From: Chitinophaga filiformis
GTDB lineage: Bacteria; Bacteroidota; Bacteroidia; Chitinophagales; Chitinophagaceae
Direction: 5' to 3'
Assembly: GCF_021646545.1 (NCBI RefSeq)
Contig: NZ_JAKIRP010000012.1
Location: 186,001-250,000, forward strand
DNA: 64,000 nucleotides
The notes beneath the pieces were generated by a model, which was not told the origin of the DNA, made no database searches, and worked only from the letters and a program-made list of their open reading frames with translations. The translations under genes and the position numbers were made by a program. Of the stretch, positions 37,825 through 48,000 are shown piece by piece (position 1 is the first letter of the stretch; each line of letters opens with the position of its first letter).

Positions 37825-37857
37825 TTTGCATAATTGATGGCTTTGTTGCTATCTTTG
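37825..37857 (+). promoter_or_regulatory. Promoter of the first tRNA-Asp
   Basis: TTTG (37825-37828), a 21-nt spacer and TATCTTTG (37850-37857) match the Bacteroidota -33/-7 pattern, about 22 bp before the tRNA. Confidence 0.7.
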
Positions 37858-37878
37858 CTGCCCCGAAAACAAGGGAAA

Positions 37879-37952
37879 GGATCAGTAGTTCAGTTGGTTA
37901 GAATGCCGCCCTGTCACGGCGGAGGTCGCGGGTTCGAGTCCCGTCTGGTCCG
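37879..37952 (+). tRNA. tRNA-Asp (anticodon GTC)
   Basis: 74 nt. Acceptor stem GGATCAG / CTGGTCC, D-arm with AGTTCAGTTGGTTAGA, anticodon stem CCGCC / GGCGG around the loop CTGTCAC (anticodon GTC at 37913-37915), and T-arm GCGGGTTCGAGTCCCGT. Discriminator G; CCA is not encoded. An identical 74-nt copy is at 50116-50189. Confidence 0.97.
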
Positions 37953-37960
37953 CAAGCTTT

Positions 37961-37996
37961 AAAGCCTTCAATTCGAAAGAATTGGAGGCTTTTTAA
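37961..37996 (+). terminator. Intrinsic terminator of the first tRNA-Asp
   Basis: Imperfect 14-bp stem AAAGCCTTCAATTC (37961-37974) / GAATTGGAGGCTTT (37979-37992), with a GAAA loop and a T-run. Confidence 0.85.
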
Positions 37997-38140
37997 GTTA
38001 TGTAACGACTAATAGTTAAAGTACTGGTTCAGTTCAAAATAACCTTTCGCTGCGGGAATTCTAAAAATATCAGTGGAATACATTCCGTTCCATACGCCCA
38101 TTAATTCATTATTTTTTCATCCCGATTGTCAAGAATTTCT

Positions 38141-38353
38141 TTAATAAATCTTTTCTCCCGGAAACATTATAAAAATCATTTGAGTCCGATTTTTCCCATC
38201 TATCAGATAGTACCAAACAGCTTTATCTTTGCTATGAAATGAGAAATCTTCAGAAATATTTCGAGATGGCATACGATATACGGTTAATTGTACTCCCGTC
38301 CCATCCTCACCTTTTCCAGGCACATTTCCCGAGATGAGGGTTTCCTCCAGCAT
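38141..38353 (-). CDS. Possible small protein, unknown
   Basis: Weak candidate. From the ATG at 38353 the frame gives 70 residues ending KNRTQMIFIMFPGEKIY; a GTG at 38383 would extend it to 80. It lies downstream of the helix-turn-helix-like gene at 38441-38716 on the same strand, about 90 bp away, an arrangement that could suit a two-gene unit. No domain is recognised and codon-level support is weak. Confidence 0.3.
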   Translation of the reverse strand: MLEETLISGNVPGKGEDGTGVQLTVYRMPSRNISEDFSFHSKDKAVWYYLIDGKNRTQMIFIMFPGEKIY

Positions 38354-38440
38354 TCGGAAGAAATATACAATTTGGAAAGACACCTGCGAGGTATACCAGC
38401 TGTTTTCAGCGACCGGCAGGTGAATAAAGTCAGTCAGGAA

Positions 38441-38716
38441 TCAGGCTTTCCCTTTCTTTTTGGCTTCCAGTTGCTTCAAAACGAGTTCAATAATGACACG
38501 GCGATCAACACCGATAAGATTGGCAATGGCAAACAGCTGCTCCAATGTAAAAGCAACAGGACGGTTTAACCTGTAGATAAATGTTTGATAATTCATACCC
38601 AGATCCTTGGCCATGTTGGTCCGGGAGATAATATCAAATATCTGATCAAACTGTTTGATATGATCTTTCTCGATGAGTATCTTGATTGTGCCATATCCGG
38701 TGTTCTTAGCTGCCAT
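38441..38716 (-). CDS. Small helix-turn-helix-like protein
   Basis: 91 aa from an ATG. The segment TNMAKDLGMNYQTFIYRLNR (about residues 33-52) followed by FTLEQLFAIANLIGVDRRVI reads like an XRE-type helix-turn-helix, and the C-terminal tail is Lys-rich. It could be a DNA-binding regulator or an antitoxin. A toxin partner is not proven; the only neighbour on the same strand is the weak frame at 38141-38353. No function is assigned. Confidence 0.65.
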   Translation of the reverse strand: MAAKNTGYGTIKILIEKDHIKQFDQIFDIISRTNMAKDLGMNYQTFIYRLNRPVAFTLEQLFAIANLIGVDRRVIIELVLKQLEAKKKGKA

Positions 38717-39028
38717 TATAATAGATTCAGAACTATTTTACTTCCATAAAGTAAAATCAAATGGCTATTCATTATATTTTAACAACATGTTTGTAAGTTT
38801 TTTATTTCTATTATCAATAATAGTATTTAAGTAATTTATATTTACCTTCGCTAAGGTTGCATGATAGATCGTGCTAAAACTTTGGTAAAGCATGTATTTA
38901 ACCTACGACAACACTTAATTTCATAACCCTCAACTATTAGAGCCACTTTTTTTGTTCTGTTGTAAAAACCTGAGGATTCCAGGATACCAGACAATGATAT
39001 CACAACATTTCATCAAACAATTCTGCTT
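38717..39028. other. AT-rich intergenic region
   Basis: 312 bp between the divergent small HTH-like gene and the receiver-like gene. No gene or strong hairpin. A TAAAACTTTG string near 38875 is close to, but does not match, the -7 consensus. Confidence 0.35.
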
Positions 39029-39493
39029 ATGTTCCCAACACTTAAGGGGCGGAAAATGTGGACTGGCCCCGTTAAGCTACTGCCTTCAATACCCCGGCCG
39101 CCATTTTTTAAAGATCAGGAAGAACCCTCTGGTCCCCGCGTCCTGCTCGCCATAGATAACATCGCCATCTCGATGATGCTCAAGCAGTACCTCCAATGGG
39201 GTGGCGTATCTGCTACAATTACACTTGACGCCGAAGAAACTTTGAAGATCGCGCTTTCCAGATCCATGGACCTCGTGATCTATTCCACGGCATTGTCTGG
39301 ACGATCCGATCCACTGGCATTGTTAACAGGCATACGGGAGCGAGGCGGAAAAATGCCACTCATCGCAATTGTGGAAAAGGATTTTAACGCCTATGAAGAT
39401 TTCACCCGGTATGGTGTTAACGATATTATCAAAAAGCCAATTCAAATTTCCGAATTGCAAAGGAAGATCGAAAAGCAATTAAATAAATCCTGA
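39029..39493 (+). CDS. Receiver-like protein lacking the phospho-acceptor Asp
   Basis: 154 aa: a basic, Pro-rich N-terminus of about 38 residues, then a CheY-like fold (RVLLAIDNIAISMMLKQYL ... MDLVIYSTALSG ... MPLIAIVEKDF ... VNDIIKKPIQISELQRKIE). The conserved Lys (IKKP) is present. The strand that normally ends in the phosphorylated Asp reads DLVIYSTAL with Ser in place of Asp, and only one acidic residue is left in the N-terminal pocket. It is therefore probably a pseudo-receiver used for protein contacts. It stands alone; ATG 39029 or 39056 could be the start. Confidence 0.7.
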   Translation: MFPTLKGRKMWTGPVKLLPSIPRPPFFKDQEEPSGPRVLLAIDNIAISMMLKQYLQWGGVSATITLDAEETLKIALSRSMDLVIYSTALSGRSDPLALLTGIRERGGKMPLIAIVEKDFNAYEDFTRYGVNDIIKKPIQISELQRKIEKQLNKS

Positions 39494-39603
39494 TAAAAAA
39501 TTGTAACCGTGATCTACCATTCCTTCCGGCTTGTTTAAGCCGGGAGCATGTTATATCCACATGCATTGAAACAATATCTATTACCTAAACCTATCAGATG
39601 ATG

Positions 39604-39903
39604 ATGAAGGAGGAAGCGATCCGGATCACCAGGAAAAGAATATTTATCCGGTACAACGAATGCCCGATGTTTACAGATTGCGAAGACATTGAAGTGGATA
39701 TTCCAATTCTCCCTGTGCCCGGCAATCTCTTTGATGGTCGCTTCTTTTTGAACAAAGAGCAACGTGCAAAGGTGGATACACAACACGCCCTTCTTTTTGT
39801 GGCAGATGTGAAGCATGAATTTCACGATATGGTACAACATTGCATTATTGTGTTACAGCTCGTACCTGCTAAAGCCGCGCCGTTACACCAATCCGACAAC
39901 TGA
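39604..39903 (+). CDS. Hypothetical protein, about 99 aa
   Basis: Not recognised. Three consecutive ATG codons begin at 39598; the last, at 39604, is arbitrary. The product is acidic and soluble (KEEAIRITRKRIFIRYNECP ... VDTQHALLFVADVKHEFHDM) with no signal peptide. It ends 19 bp before the start of the secreted protein at 39923, on the same strand, so the two may be co-transcribed. Confidence 0.5.
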   Translation: MKEEAIRITRKRIFIRYNECPMFTDCEDIEVDIPILPVPGNLFDGRFFLNKEQRAKVDTQHALLFVADVKHEFHDMVQHCIIVLQLVPAKAAPLHQSDN

Positions 39904-39922
39904 ACCATTAAACCCCGATCGT

Positions 39923-40708
39923 ATGAGAACTGCATCACTTATCATTACATTCCTTTGCATTTATAAATACGCATCGGGGCAGTACACCTGGAATATGCAG
40001 GACAAAGCCGGATACATCGGATATCTGATTGAACCAAGATTTATGATAGACCGTAAACCTGTCTTCCCCAAAAAGGAAGGTCTGTCAATAGTGCTCTACC
40101 CCACAGATCACCACATGCACTTTCTGGTGGACACCAGTGAGCGGCCGGACTTTCTAAAGTATTTTTCCACTATTGCTGCAGATTATATCACTAACGATAG
40201 CTCAGATGCAATTAACAATTTCTACCTGACCGTCGAGCATCCGGACTATGAGGCAAAATATGAATTCAGTGCAAAGCCGCTAAAGGACAGGAGTGTCTTA
40301 GTCGCTACTAACGCGGGAATTATCAGAGAACGATTGAACATGCTGGCCAAAATACTGCCATTCAATTGCTACATCGTTGTTCGCGGAGTGGATAAAGCGA
40401 ATGTTGACATTGAACTGGACATCACAGAGTGGATAAAAAGCCATCGCGGATTTGATTTCAGCGAATACTCCCTGGTGCTGGCAAGTGTACTGTACGATTA
40501 CCCATTGGCAAAAGCAGAAAGATTTACACAGCTTTTCTTACGCTATATAGACCATGACAATGTCCGTCCTAACAGAAGGGTCAGAAGTTATTCTCTCAAT
40601 TTTCAGGGTAAGAAGATCGCCAGGCAGTATAGAAGACATGCGACCTATCTTAGTTTAAAAACGCCACCGGGTGTAGTTGAGGCACAAACCCACCAGAAAG
40701 ACCTTTAA
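39923..40708 (+). CDS. Secreted protein of unknown function
   Basis: 261 aa from the ATG at 39923, which begins a signal peptide (MRTASLIITFLCIYKYASGQ). The frame is open to 39815 but the upstream part overlaps the preceding gene and lacks a signal. The mature part is mixed alpha/beta (PRFMIDRKPVFPKKEGLSIV ... HMHFLVDTSERPDFLKYFST ... LPFNCYIVVRGVDKANVDIE) with a basic C-terminus. No family is recognised. Confidence 0.65.
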   Translation: MRTASLIITFLCIYKYASGQYTWNMQDKAGYIGYLIEPRFMIDRKPVFPKKEGLSIVLYPTDHHMHFLVDTSERPDFLKYFSTIAADYITNDSSDAINNFYLTVEHPDYEAKYEFSAKPLKDRSVLVATNAGIIRERLNMLAKILPFNCYIVVRGVDKANVDIELDITEWIKSHRGFDFSEYSLVLASVLYDYPLAKAERFTQLFLRYIDHDNVRPNRRVRSYSLNFQGKKIARQYRRHATYLSLKTPPGVVEAQTHQKDL

Positions 40709-40771
40709 GATAGTAAAAATGGAACAGTGGAACCAGCATTTGCGAACAGTGTCCGCAAACGCTGCAATATA

Positions 40772-41341
40772 TTACTTCACCCACTTAGGCTGATAAACCA
40801 CTTTCTGCTGCAGCACTGTATTCAGCAATCTCTCAGGATCATCATCAAAAACCAGTGACTTCATATGATACTCCGATAAAAATCCTGCCCCGCACATCGT
40901 CATCAACAGCTCCTGCAGCTTGTCATAGTAACCGTTCACATTCAGGATGCCACAAGGCTTACTGTGGAATCCCAGCTGCGCCCAGGTGAATACTTCTATG
41001 ATCTCTTCCAGGGTACCTATACCGCCAGGTATCGCTACGAAACAATCCGCCAGATTGGCCATCATTGCTTTCCGCTCGTGCATGGTAGCTACAACATGCA
41101 ATTCTGTGAGGTTTTTATGCGCGATCTCTGTATTGGAGATCTTTTCCGGCAATACACCAATCACCTCTCCTCCCAATGACAATACCTGGTCGGCAACTAC
41201 TCCCATCAGGCCGACTGCTGCGCCGCCGTAGATCAGCCTTAATTTGTTTTTTACTATGCAATTGCCCAATTCCTTGGTCAAACTGGTATAAACCGGATCA
41301 TTTCCGAAGTTAGATCCGCAGAAAATAGCGATGTTGTTCAT
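40772..41341 (-). CDS. LOG-family phosphoribohydrolase (TIGR00730 type)
   Basis: 189 aa from the ATG at 41341, giving MNNIAIFCGSNFG at the N-terminus. Signatures are LIYGGAAVGLMGVVADQVL and the LOG motif PGGIGTLEEIIEVFTW. The family cleaves nucleoside 5'-monophosphates such as cytokinin ribotides; in most bacteria the physiological substrate is unclear. A further-upstream ATG at 41404 would overlap the phosphoesterase gene and lacks family similarity. It follows the phosphoesterase by 47 bp on the same strand and may be the last gene of that operon. An imperfect hairpin (40735-40763) lies beyond the stop. Confidence 0.9.
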   Translation of the reverse strand: MNNIAIFCGSNFGNDPVYTSLTKELGNCIVKNKLRLIYGGAAVGLMGVVADQVLSLGGEVIGVLPEKISNTEIAHKNLTELHVVATMHERKAMMANLADCFVAIPGGIGTLEEIIEVFTWAQLGFHSKPCGILNVNGYYDKLQELLMTMCGAGFLSEYHMKSLVFDDDPERLLNTVLQQKVVYQPKWVK

Positions 41342-41388
41342 AGAGCAAAGTTTGTAAAAAATAACGGAGCAAACGGGACAAATGTCCG

Positions 41389-43242
41389 TCAGAAAGTCAG
41401 GCAAGCCAGCTTACCATCAGCTGAACATGTCAATACGGTATGCTCGTCAAGCGGTTTAATACTAACAATCAAACAGTTAGATATTTTATGCCGCCACATT
41501 ATCGCTCCATCCTTTGCCGCCAGGGCAGAAATGACGCCTGACTGGGAAGGAATGAATACCACCTGGTTGAATTCATTGATAGCTGTCGGACAGATCTCAT
41601 ATCCCATCTCCAGCGGCGACCTCCAGATCACTTCCTGGCCGGATGCGTGCGTATTCAGGCCGAGAATATGCCCTTGCATGGTTTTTACGTAAACGAGGTT
41701 GCTATCAGCAGACAGGCCCATTGATTCACGCACCCACTCCTGTTTGTCGTGTTTACGCCACAGCACCTGCCCGGTATTGGCATCCAGAGCTGTCAGGTAC
41801 TGGTCCGGAGCGGCGATAAATACCCTGTCGGCAGTAGCTACCGGCCAGCAGGCAGCAGCAGAGAACATTCTGTTGGTCGCGCCACTGCTCCAGGTCCATA
41901 CACGTTTGCCGGTGGCAGCATCCAGGGCGTAGAAATCATTGCCCCATGAGCCGAAGTATACCTTGTCTTTATAGATCAATGGACGGGTTTGTACGAAATT
42001 TCGCACGCTGTCAAAGTCCCACTGCAGCTTGCCATCTGCGATGTTGTAGGCCCGGCAATGACCATCAGAAGCAGCTACTATAGCCAGTTCCTTGTACAAG
42101 GCAGCGGAAGCTACGCTGGCTTTATTGAGCGTCTGCTGCCATTGCAATTTTCCGGTATGGAGGTCCAGGCAATACACCTGTGCATCAGTACAAGGTACTA
42201 TCACTTTGTTGCCATGGATCAGCGGCGTGGAATAAATCTTCCCTTTCGCATTGAAACGCCAGAGCACTTTACCTGTTGCCAGGTTCACGGCCTTGATCTG
42301 CCCCATGGTGTTTGAGTATACGACTTTTCCCTCTGCTACGGCAACCCCTCCACCAATATCACCGGGTTCCTGTATACTCCATTTTTCCCTTACCTGTGCA
42401 TATTGTTTGTTGATCTCGTAAGAAGGCCGGCGGGCATTTGCGTCCCATTGCGGAGTGCCCTTTATCGGGATCGCCACTGCGTGCCAGGCAGGCAGCGTTT
42501 CTACACCGGGCCTGCGTTCATTGAAGACCAGCGAATCGTGTACAAGAGAAACAATGTTATACCCTCCTATCTCCTCTTTAGCACGCAGGTTAGAACGGCA
42601 CATAATACCGGGAATCCCTTCAAAATTTAACTTCCTGTTATTATGACCATGACCACAGATGATCGCTTTCAGATTCCTTCCGTTCAGCAATCCAAGCTGT
42701 TCATACCAGTTATTCTGGGCTGAATCCTGCGGATAGTGATTCACGAATATGATGGGTACCTTCTTATCTTTCTCCTTATCCAGCTGCTGTTTCAGCCAGG
42801 TAAGATCTTCACGTGGCACTTGTCCTGGTCCCATACGCATGTTAGGCCCGCAGCTCGTTCCCATAAACCAGTAGCCTTTGTGCCGGAAACTGAACGTTTC
42901 ACCGCCAAATACATTCAGAAAGGTGTTACAACCACTCTCTGACCAGTTGGAATCGTGATTGCCGGGTACAATGTACCAGGGCTTATTCAGTTTGCCAAGT
43001 ATCCGCTTTGCCAGCAGGATCTCTTCATCAGAACCAAATTCAGTGATATCTCCGGAAAGCATTACAAACGCGATATCCGGATCGCTGTTAATGTCGTTCA
43101 CCGTGCGCTCCAGGTCTTCCTCTCCGCTCTTGTTGCCGATATGCGTATCTGATACCATGGCAAAACGGAACAGGGTATCCTGCGCGGCGACCTGTAATGT
43201 CAGGAACAATCCCGTAAGTAAATAGATCAATCTTCTCATCAT
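41389..43242 (-). CDS. Exported metallophosphoesterase fused to a PQQ-type beta-propeller
   Basis: 617 aa. Signal peptide (about residues 1-21), then a calcineurin-like phosphoesterase domain with the metal motifs FAMVSDTHIG, LSGDITEFG, IVPGNHDSNW, VNHYPQ and CGHGHNN (to about residue 250). The second half is a quinoprotein-like propeller of PQQ/WD repeats, for example TGKVLWRFNAKGKIYSTPL, TGKLQWQQTLNK and TGQVLWRKHD. It starts 7 bp after the SusD stop, so it is part of the Sus operon and probably acts on an organic phosphate or phosphodiester in the periplasm or at the surface. Confidence 0.92.
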   Translation of the reverse strand: MMRRLIYLLTGLFLTLQVAAQDTLFRFAMVSDTHIGNKSGEEDLERTVNDINSDPDIAFVMLSGDITEFGSDEEILLAKRILGKLNKPWYIVPGNHDSNWSESGCNTFLNVFGGETFSFRHKGYWFMGTSCGPNMRMGPGQVPREDLTWLKQQLDKEKDKKVPIIFVNHYPQDSAQNNWYEQLGLLNGRNLKAIICGHGHNNRKLNFEGIPGIMCRSNLRAKEEIGGYNIVSLVHDSLVFNERRPGVETLPAWHAVAIPIKGTPQWDANARRPSYEINKQYAQVREKWSIQEPGDIGGGVAVAEGKVVYSNTMGQIKAVNLATGKVLWRFNAKGKIYSTPLIHGNKVIVPCTDAQVYCLDLHTGKLQWQQTLNKASVASAALYKELAIVAASDGHCRAYNIADGKLQWDFDSVRNFVQTRPLIYKDKVYFGSWGNDFYALDAATGKRVWTWSSGATNRMFSAAACWPVATADRVFIAAPDQYLTALDANTGQVLWRKHDKQEWVRESMGLSADSNLVYVKTMQGHILGLNTHASGQEVIWRSPLEMGYEICPTAINEFNQVVFIPSQSGVISALAAKDGAIMWRHKISNCLIVSIKPLDEHTVLTCSADGKLACLTF

Positions 43243-43248
43243 ACATGC

Positions 43249-44979
43249 TTATTTTTCCCAGCCTGCATTCTGCGCCAGGTTGGTATTCAGTAAAAGTTCT
43301 GTCAGCGGTAAAGGAAACAGGTAGTGTTTCGGATCATCAAAACGCTTGTTGGCGCCAGGATGAATAATGAGATTACCTTTATCGCCATCACTCAAAGCCC
43401 TGTCAGGGTTCAGTACAAAGTACTGTAAAGCCTTATCGGGAGTAGCAGGTTTAGTTTCCACGATAGCCAGGTCATTCTTTCCATCGCCATTCAGATCGTA
43501 TGTACCTACACCGGGGAAATAAGCACCTCTGAAATCCGCTACCAGCAAAGGGCCTCTTTTCCAACGCATCAGGTCCTGGTAACGGAAGCCTTCCATTGCC
43601 AGCTCTACCCTTCTTTCGCGGCGCACTTCCAGTATAATAGGATCTGCTATCTGATACTCAGTCTGCAACAGCGGATCAACTGTTAAAGCTGCCACTTCCA
43701 TAGCCGGCATACCAGCGCGTTTGCGGATCAGGTTAACAGACGCATCGGCATCCGCCTGCGTGAACTGACGTAGTTCCGCTTTTGCTTCTGCATAATTTAG
43801 CAATACTTCTGCAAATCTGAAAACAGGCAGATCATTGCTGTTACTGTTATTACCATCCTGGTCGGTGCCTGTTACAAACTTGATACACTGATAGCCAGTC
43901 ATGGCATTGGCATAATCAGGTACTAACGAATTGATAGTATTGATACGTTTATATCCGGGAGTACGGATGGTTTGCGCTAAACGGGCATCCCGGTTCTTCA
44001 CTTCTTCCCAGTACGGCATAGTAGCGTATCCGGGTTGGGAGGAGAATGGCGTACCATCACTCATCAGATAACTATTGATCAATGTTTTGGTCAGGCCGGG
44101 TGCACTCAAAGTAGATGTGAGGAACTGCCCGTTAGCCTGATGCGTTTTAGTTAATGTACGGTCGTAGATGCGCGCGAGGATATATTCATCGGCATTAGCC
44201 ACATCCGCAGAAAACAGATTCAGATAATCTGTTGCCGGATTGTTGGTAGAATACAATTTATACAAACCGCTCTGCATCACCTGTTGTGCTGCGTCTACAC
44301 TCTTCTGTAACAGTTCTTCTGCACCACCTCCATTTATTTCCTGGTGATAGATGCGATAGGTTCCTTCAAACAGGCACACTCTCGCTTTCATTGCCAGCGC
44401 TGCCCATTTGGTGACACGGGAAGTATTCTTTGCAGTTTTGATGTTGGCGGCAGCATAGTCTAAATCAGCAATGATACTGTCCATTACCAGAATGCGGGAA
44501 TCTCGTCCTTTATACAGCTCAGGGCTATTCGCTTCCAGTGGCTGACTGTACCAGGGCACATCTCCGAAGCGCTGCACTTTCGCAAAGTAAAAGAGCGCTC
44601 TGAAAAAACGGGCAATGCCTGCATAGTGTGCTTTGATGGAATCGCTCACAGCAGCCTTTCTATAGTTTGCCAGGAAATAGTTGACATTACGCAGATCAGA
44701 CCATGTCCATTGTGCGGATGCTGCATCTGTCTGTACAACAGTACGACCGGCAACAACATCACCGATCACAGCTGGTTCCACATTATCACTGCTGATGTCA
44801 TTGGAATAGATATCGGTTCCCGGCAACATCGCATAGAAGCTATTTGTATACAGGGTAAGATCTTTTTCGTTATTGAAGAAAGAACCGGGTGCGATGTCAC
44901 TGATGGGCTGCCGGTCCAGGAAATCCTTCTTACATGCGGCCAGTGTCAGTACTGATAAAACAATTAATATCCTTTTCAT
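43249..44979 (-). CDS. SusD/RagB-family outer-membrane nutrient-binding lipoprotein
   Basis: 576 aa from the ATG at 44979. Lipoprotein signal MKRILIVLSVLTLAACKK with lipidated Cys16, then the SusD start (DFLDRQPISDIAPGSFFNNE), TPR-like helices, and the C-terminal RagB segment with RRERRVELAMEGFRYQDLMRW. It binds ligand at the cell surface and lids the SusC channel. It directly follows SusC (33 bp). The ligand is unknown; the phosphoesterase gene next in line hints at a phosphate-containing compound. Confidence 0.95.
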   Translation of the reverse strand: MKRILIVLSVLTLAACKKDFLDRQPISDIAPGSFFNNEKDLTLYTNSFYAMLPGTDIYSNDISSDNVEPAVIGDVVAGRTVVQTDAASAQWTWSDLRNVNYFLANYRKAAVSDSIKAHYAGIARFFRALFYFAKVQRFGDVPWYSQPLEANSPELYKGRDSRILVMDSIIADLDYAAANIKTAKNTSRVTKWAALAMKARVCLFEGTYRIYHQEINGGGAEELLQKSVDAAQQVMQSGLYKLYSTNNPATDYLNLFSADVANADEYILARIYDRTLTKTHQANGQFLTSTLSAPGLTKTLINSYLMSDGTPFSSQPGYATMPYWEEVKNRDARLAQTIRTPGYKRINTINSLVPDYANAMTGYQCIKFVTGTDQDGNNSNSNDLPVFRFAEVLLNYAEAKAELRQFTQADADASVNLIRKRAGMPAMEVAALTVDPLLQTEYQIADPIILEVRRERRVELAMEGFRYQDLMRWKRGPLLVADFRGAYFPGVGTYDLNGDGKNDLAIVETKPATPDKALQYFVLNPDRALSDGDKGNLIIHPGANKRFDDPKHYLFPLPLTELLLNTNLAQNAGWEK

Positions 44980-45011
44980 GTAAATATTTTTAAACAATTC
45001 GTTAGCTGCCA

Positions 45012-48000
45012 TTAAAAATTCACTTCGAGCCCAAAGGTATAAGTACGTTGCACCGGATACAGGAATCCATTACCGTTCGCAGTATTAGTGTCCACTCTGT
45101 CGCTGATCGCTTCCGGATCGAAGACTTTGGAAAGCTTGGTGAACTCAAAGAGGTTCTGACCAGAGAAGAAGATCTTTGAACTGCTGATGCCAGCCTTTCT
45201 CATCCAGCGTGCAGGCAGCATATAGCCAAGGCTTATATTCTTTACTCTCAGGTAAGCTGCATTCTGCAGATAACGGGTTTGTGCTACGCCGAGCTGTCTT
45301 GTATTGTTCAATGCATCATAAGCTCTGAGACGGGGGAAATAAGCATTTGTATTTTCCGGCGTCCAGTAATCATTTACGATATGATCGTATACCGGCTGAT
45401 TCCAGCGGTTATAGAAACCCCAGAAGTTGCCTGATTCCACTCCCGGCCAGAAATCCATCTTACCGATACCCTGCAGGAATATATCCAGCGAAATACCATT
45501 CCAGCTGGCGCCTGCACCGAATCCGTAAGCGAAGCGCGGCATACTGTTGCCGATCTTGTACATATCTCCCGGATCAGATACTGTGTTCTGACCATTGTCG
45601 ATCTTCTTATCATTATTCAGATCAGCAAACTTGAGATCGCCTGCCAGCGGATGACCATTCAGGCTATAAGAGGTGCTTTGAACACGCTGCTGATTCACAC
45701 CATACTTCAGGTATTCATCATCAGATTCAAAGAAGCCAAGGGTCTTGTATCCCCAGATCTCTCCGATCTCCTGTCCGACGTAGTAGTCCACCAAAGACTT
45801 ATTGGGATTATCAAATTTGGTGATGAAAGACCGGCTGTCAGATAGTACAAAAGAGAAGTTATAAGAGAATGGTCTGTTACCTAATCTAAAGTCATCATGC
45901 CACCTGGCAGAGAACTCCCATCCCTTGGTGGACAGATCTGCCGCGTTCTGTCTGGGAGCAGATGCACCTAATACAGCAGGCAATGTTTTACCTTTCGTAA
46001 GCATCCTGGTTGTCTTACGGTTATACCAGTCGAAGCCTACGTCCAGCCTGTTCTTCAGCGTAGAGAAGTCTATACCGAAGTCCAGTGTGGTAGCAGTTTC
46101 CCAGGTAAAGTTCAGCGGTAATAATCCTGGCGCATTGATACCTAATGGTTGTACACCATCGAGGATGTCTGTAATTTTATAAACACTCATCGGGTTAGTG
46201 AAAGCGTAAGCACTCACCTGCTGATTACCCAGGGAACCATAAGAAGCACGCAGCTTCAGGTTATTGATCACTTTCTTTGCAGATGCGAAGAAAGGTTCGC
46301 GCGATACCAGCCAACCAGCAGACACTGATGGAAAGAATCCATAACGGCTACTATCCGGGAAACGGGAAGAACCATCATAACGACCATTCAACTCTAACAG
46401 GTAGCGATCTTTAAAGTCATAGTTCAAACGGTAGAACACACCGCGGATGGCCCACTCCTCTTTTGTATCGCCCACAGAAGCCACACCACTGGTGAGGTTC
46501 AGCGCACCTTTATCGGGAGTGATGTTATTATCACGTCTTGCGTTGAAATAGTCATAACTATTCATCTCCTGGTTAAAGCCCAATAAACCTCTCAGATGAT
46601 GCTGACCGAAATTGCGTTCATATTCCGCATAGAGGTTCACTACCTGGTCAAAGTTTTCGGCAAAGGAAGATGAGTAATAATCAGTAGCCACGAATGGCGA
46701 TACGGTGCCAGGTCTTACTTCATAATACACGCTGTTTGTCTGAATGTTGTTGCGTGACTGTGTAGCCAGCACAGTATAGTCACCATTGATACGCAGTGTA
46801 CTGTCGAGGAAATTTGTACCGAAGCCGATAGTATTCTTTAACTGACGGTCTTTTGTCTTAGTACGTCCTCCTTTTTCCAGCTGACCGAATGTTACGGCGC
46901 CAGCCTGTGTATAATAACCATTCGGCGTGCGGATCGCTTCATATGGATTAGCGAAGAGAGACAGGTAACGGTAGATGTTAAATCCGCCGGAAACGAACTT
47001 ATTTGGTGCATCATAGATCCCTTGAGCTATTTCTACGTTGTCATAGATCTTCAGCCATTTTGCCACCTGGTTATCGAGCTTCAGGCGCAGGTTATAACGT
47101 TTGTAATCGTCGGTAGCCACTTTAAAGGAACCATCCTGTTTCAGATAACCGGCAGAGAGATAATAGTTGGTATTGCCTTTACCACCGGCCAGGCTTAGAA
47201 AGTGTTTTGAAAAAGCCTGCTGTTTATTGTAGAATAATCCATACCAGTCCGTATTTGCTCCCCTGATGAAATTACCGGCGGCATCCACGCCCAGCTCAGG
47301 CAGAGAGGGATCTGCTTTTCTTTTCTGCAGATATTCTATCACCGCCAGCATACCCGGTGCGTCAGAGCCGGCATAACCTTTATAGGCCTCGTTCTGTATG
47401 GTAGCTGCCTGCAGCGGGTCTTTGATAACCTGTGGAAGACGGGTGGGCTGTCCCCATCCGAAGTTACCGGAATAACGTACCTGCAGTTGTCCGCTCTTCG
47501 CTTTGCGGGTCGTCACCAGGATCACACCATATGCAGCCCTCGCGCCATAGATAGCAGCGGATGCAGCATCTTTCAGCACTGTTACGCTGGCTACATCTTC
47601 CGGGTTTACCAGGTTAATATCACCGGGTGTACCATCGATCAGGATTAATGGACTGCCGGTGTTGATAGATGTAAAGCCACGTACGTTGAAAGTAGCAGCC
47701 CTACCGGGTTGCCCATCACCAAAAGTAATATTCAGGTTAGGAATAGCGCCCTGTAAGGCTTGTCCGATATTGGTAACAGGTCTGTTCTCAAATACTTCCG
47801 CCCCTACCTGTGCGATGGCGCCTGTTACTTCAGATTTCTTCTGTGTGCCATATCCCACTACTACAACCTGTGCAAGCGAATCGTCCTTCATTCTCATGCG
47901 GACGATGAGGTTGATCGTCTCGCCTTTTTTGATGGTATAACCATCCAGTTGTTGTGGCTTATAACCAATGGATGTAAAAGAAAAATTATAACGTTCACCC

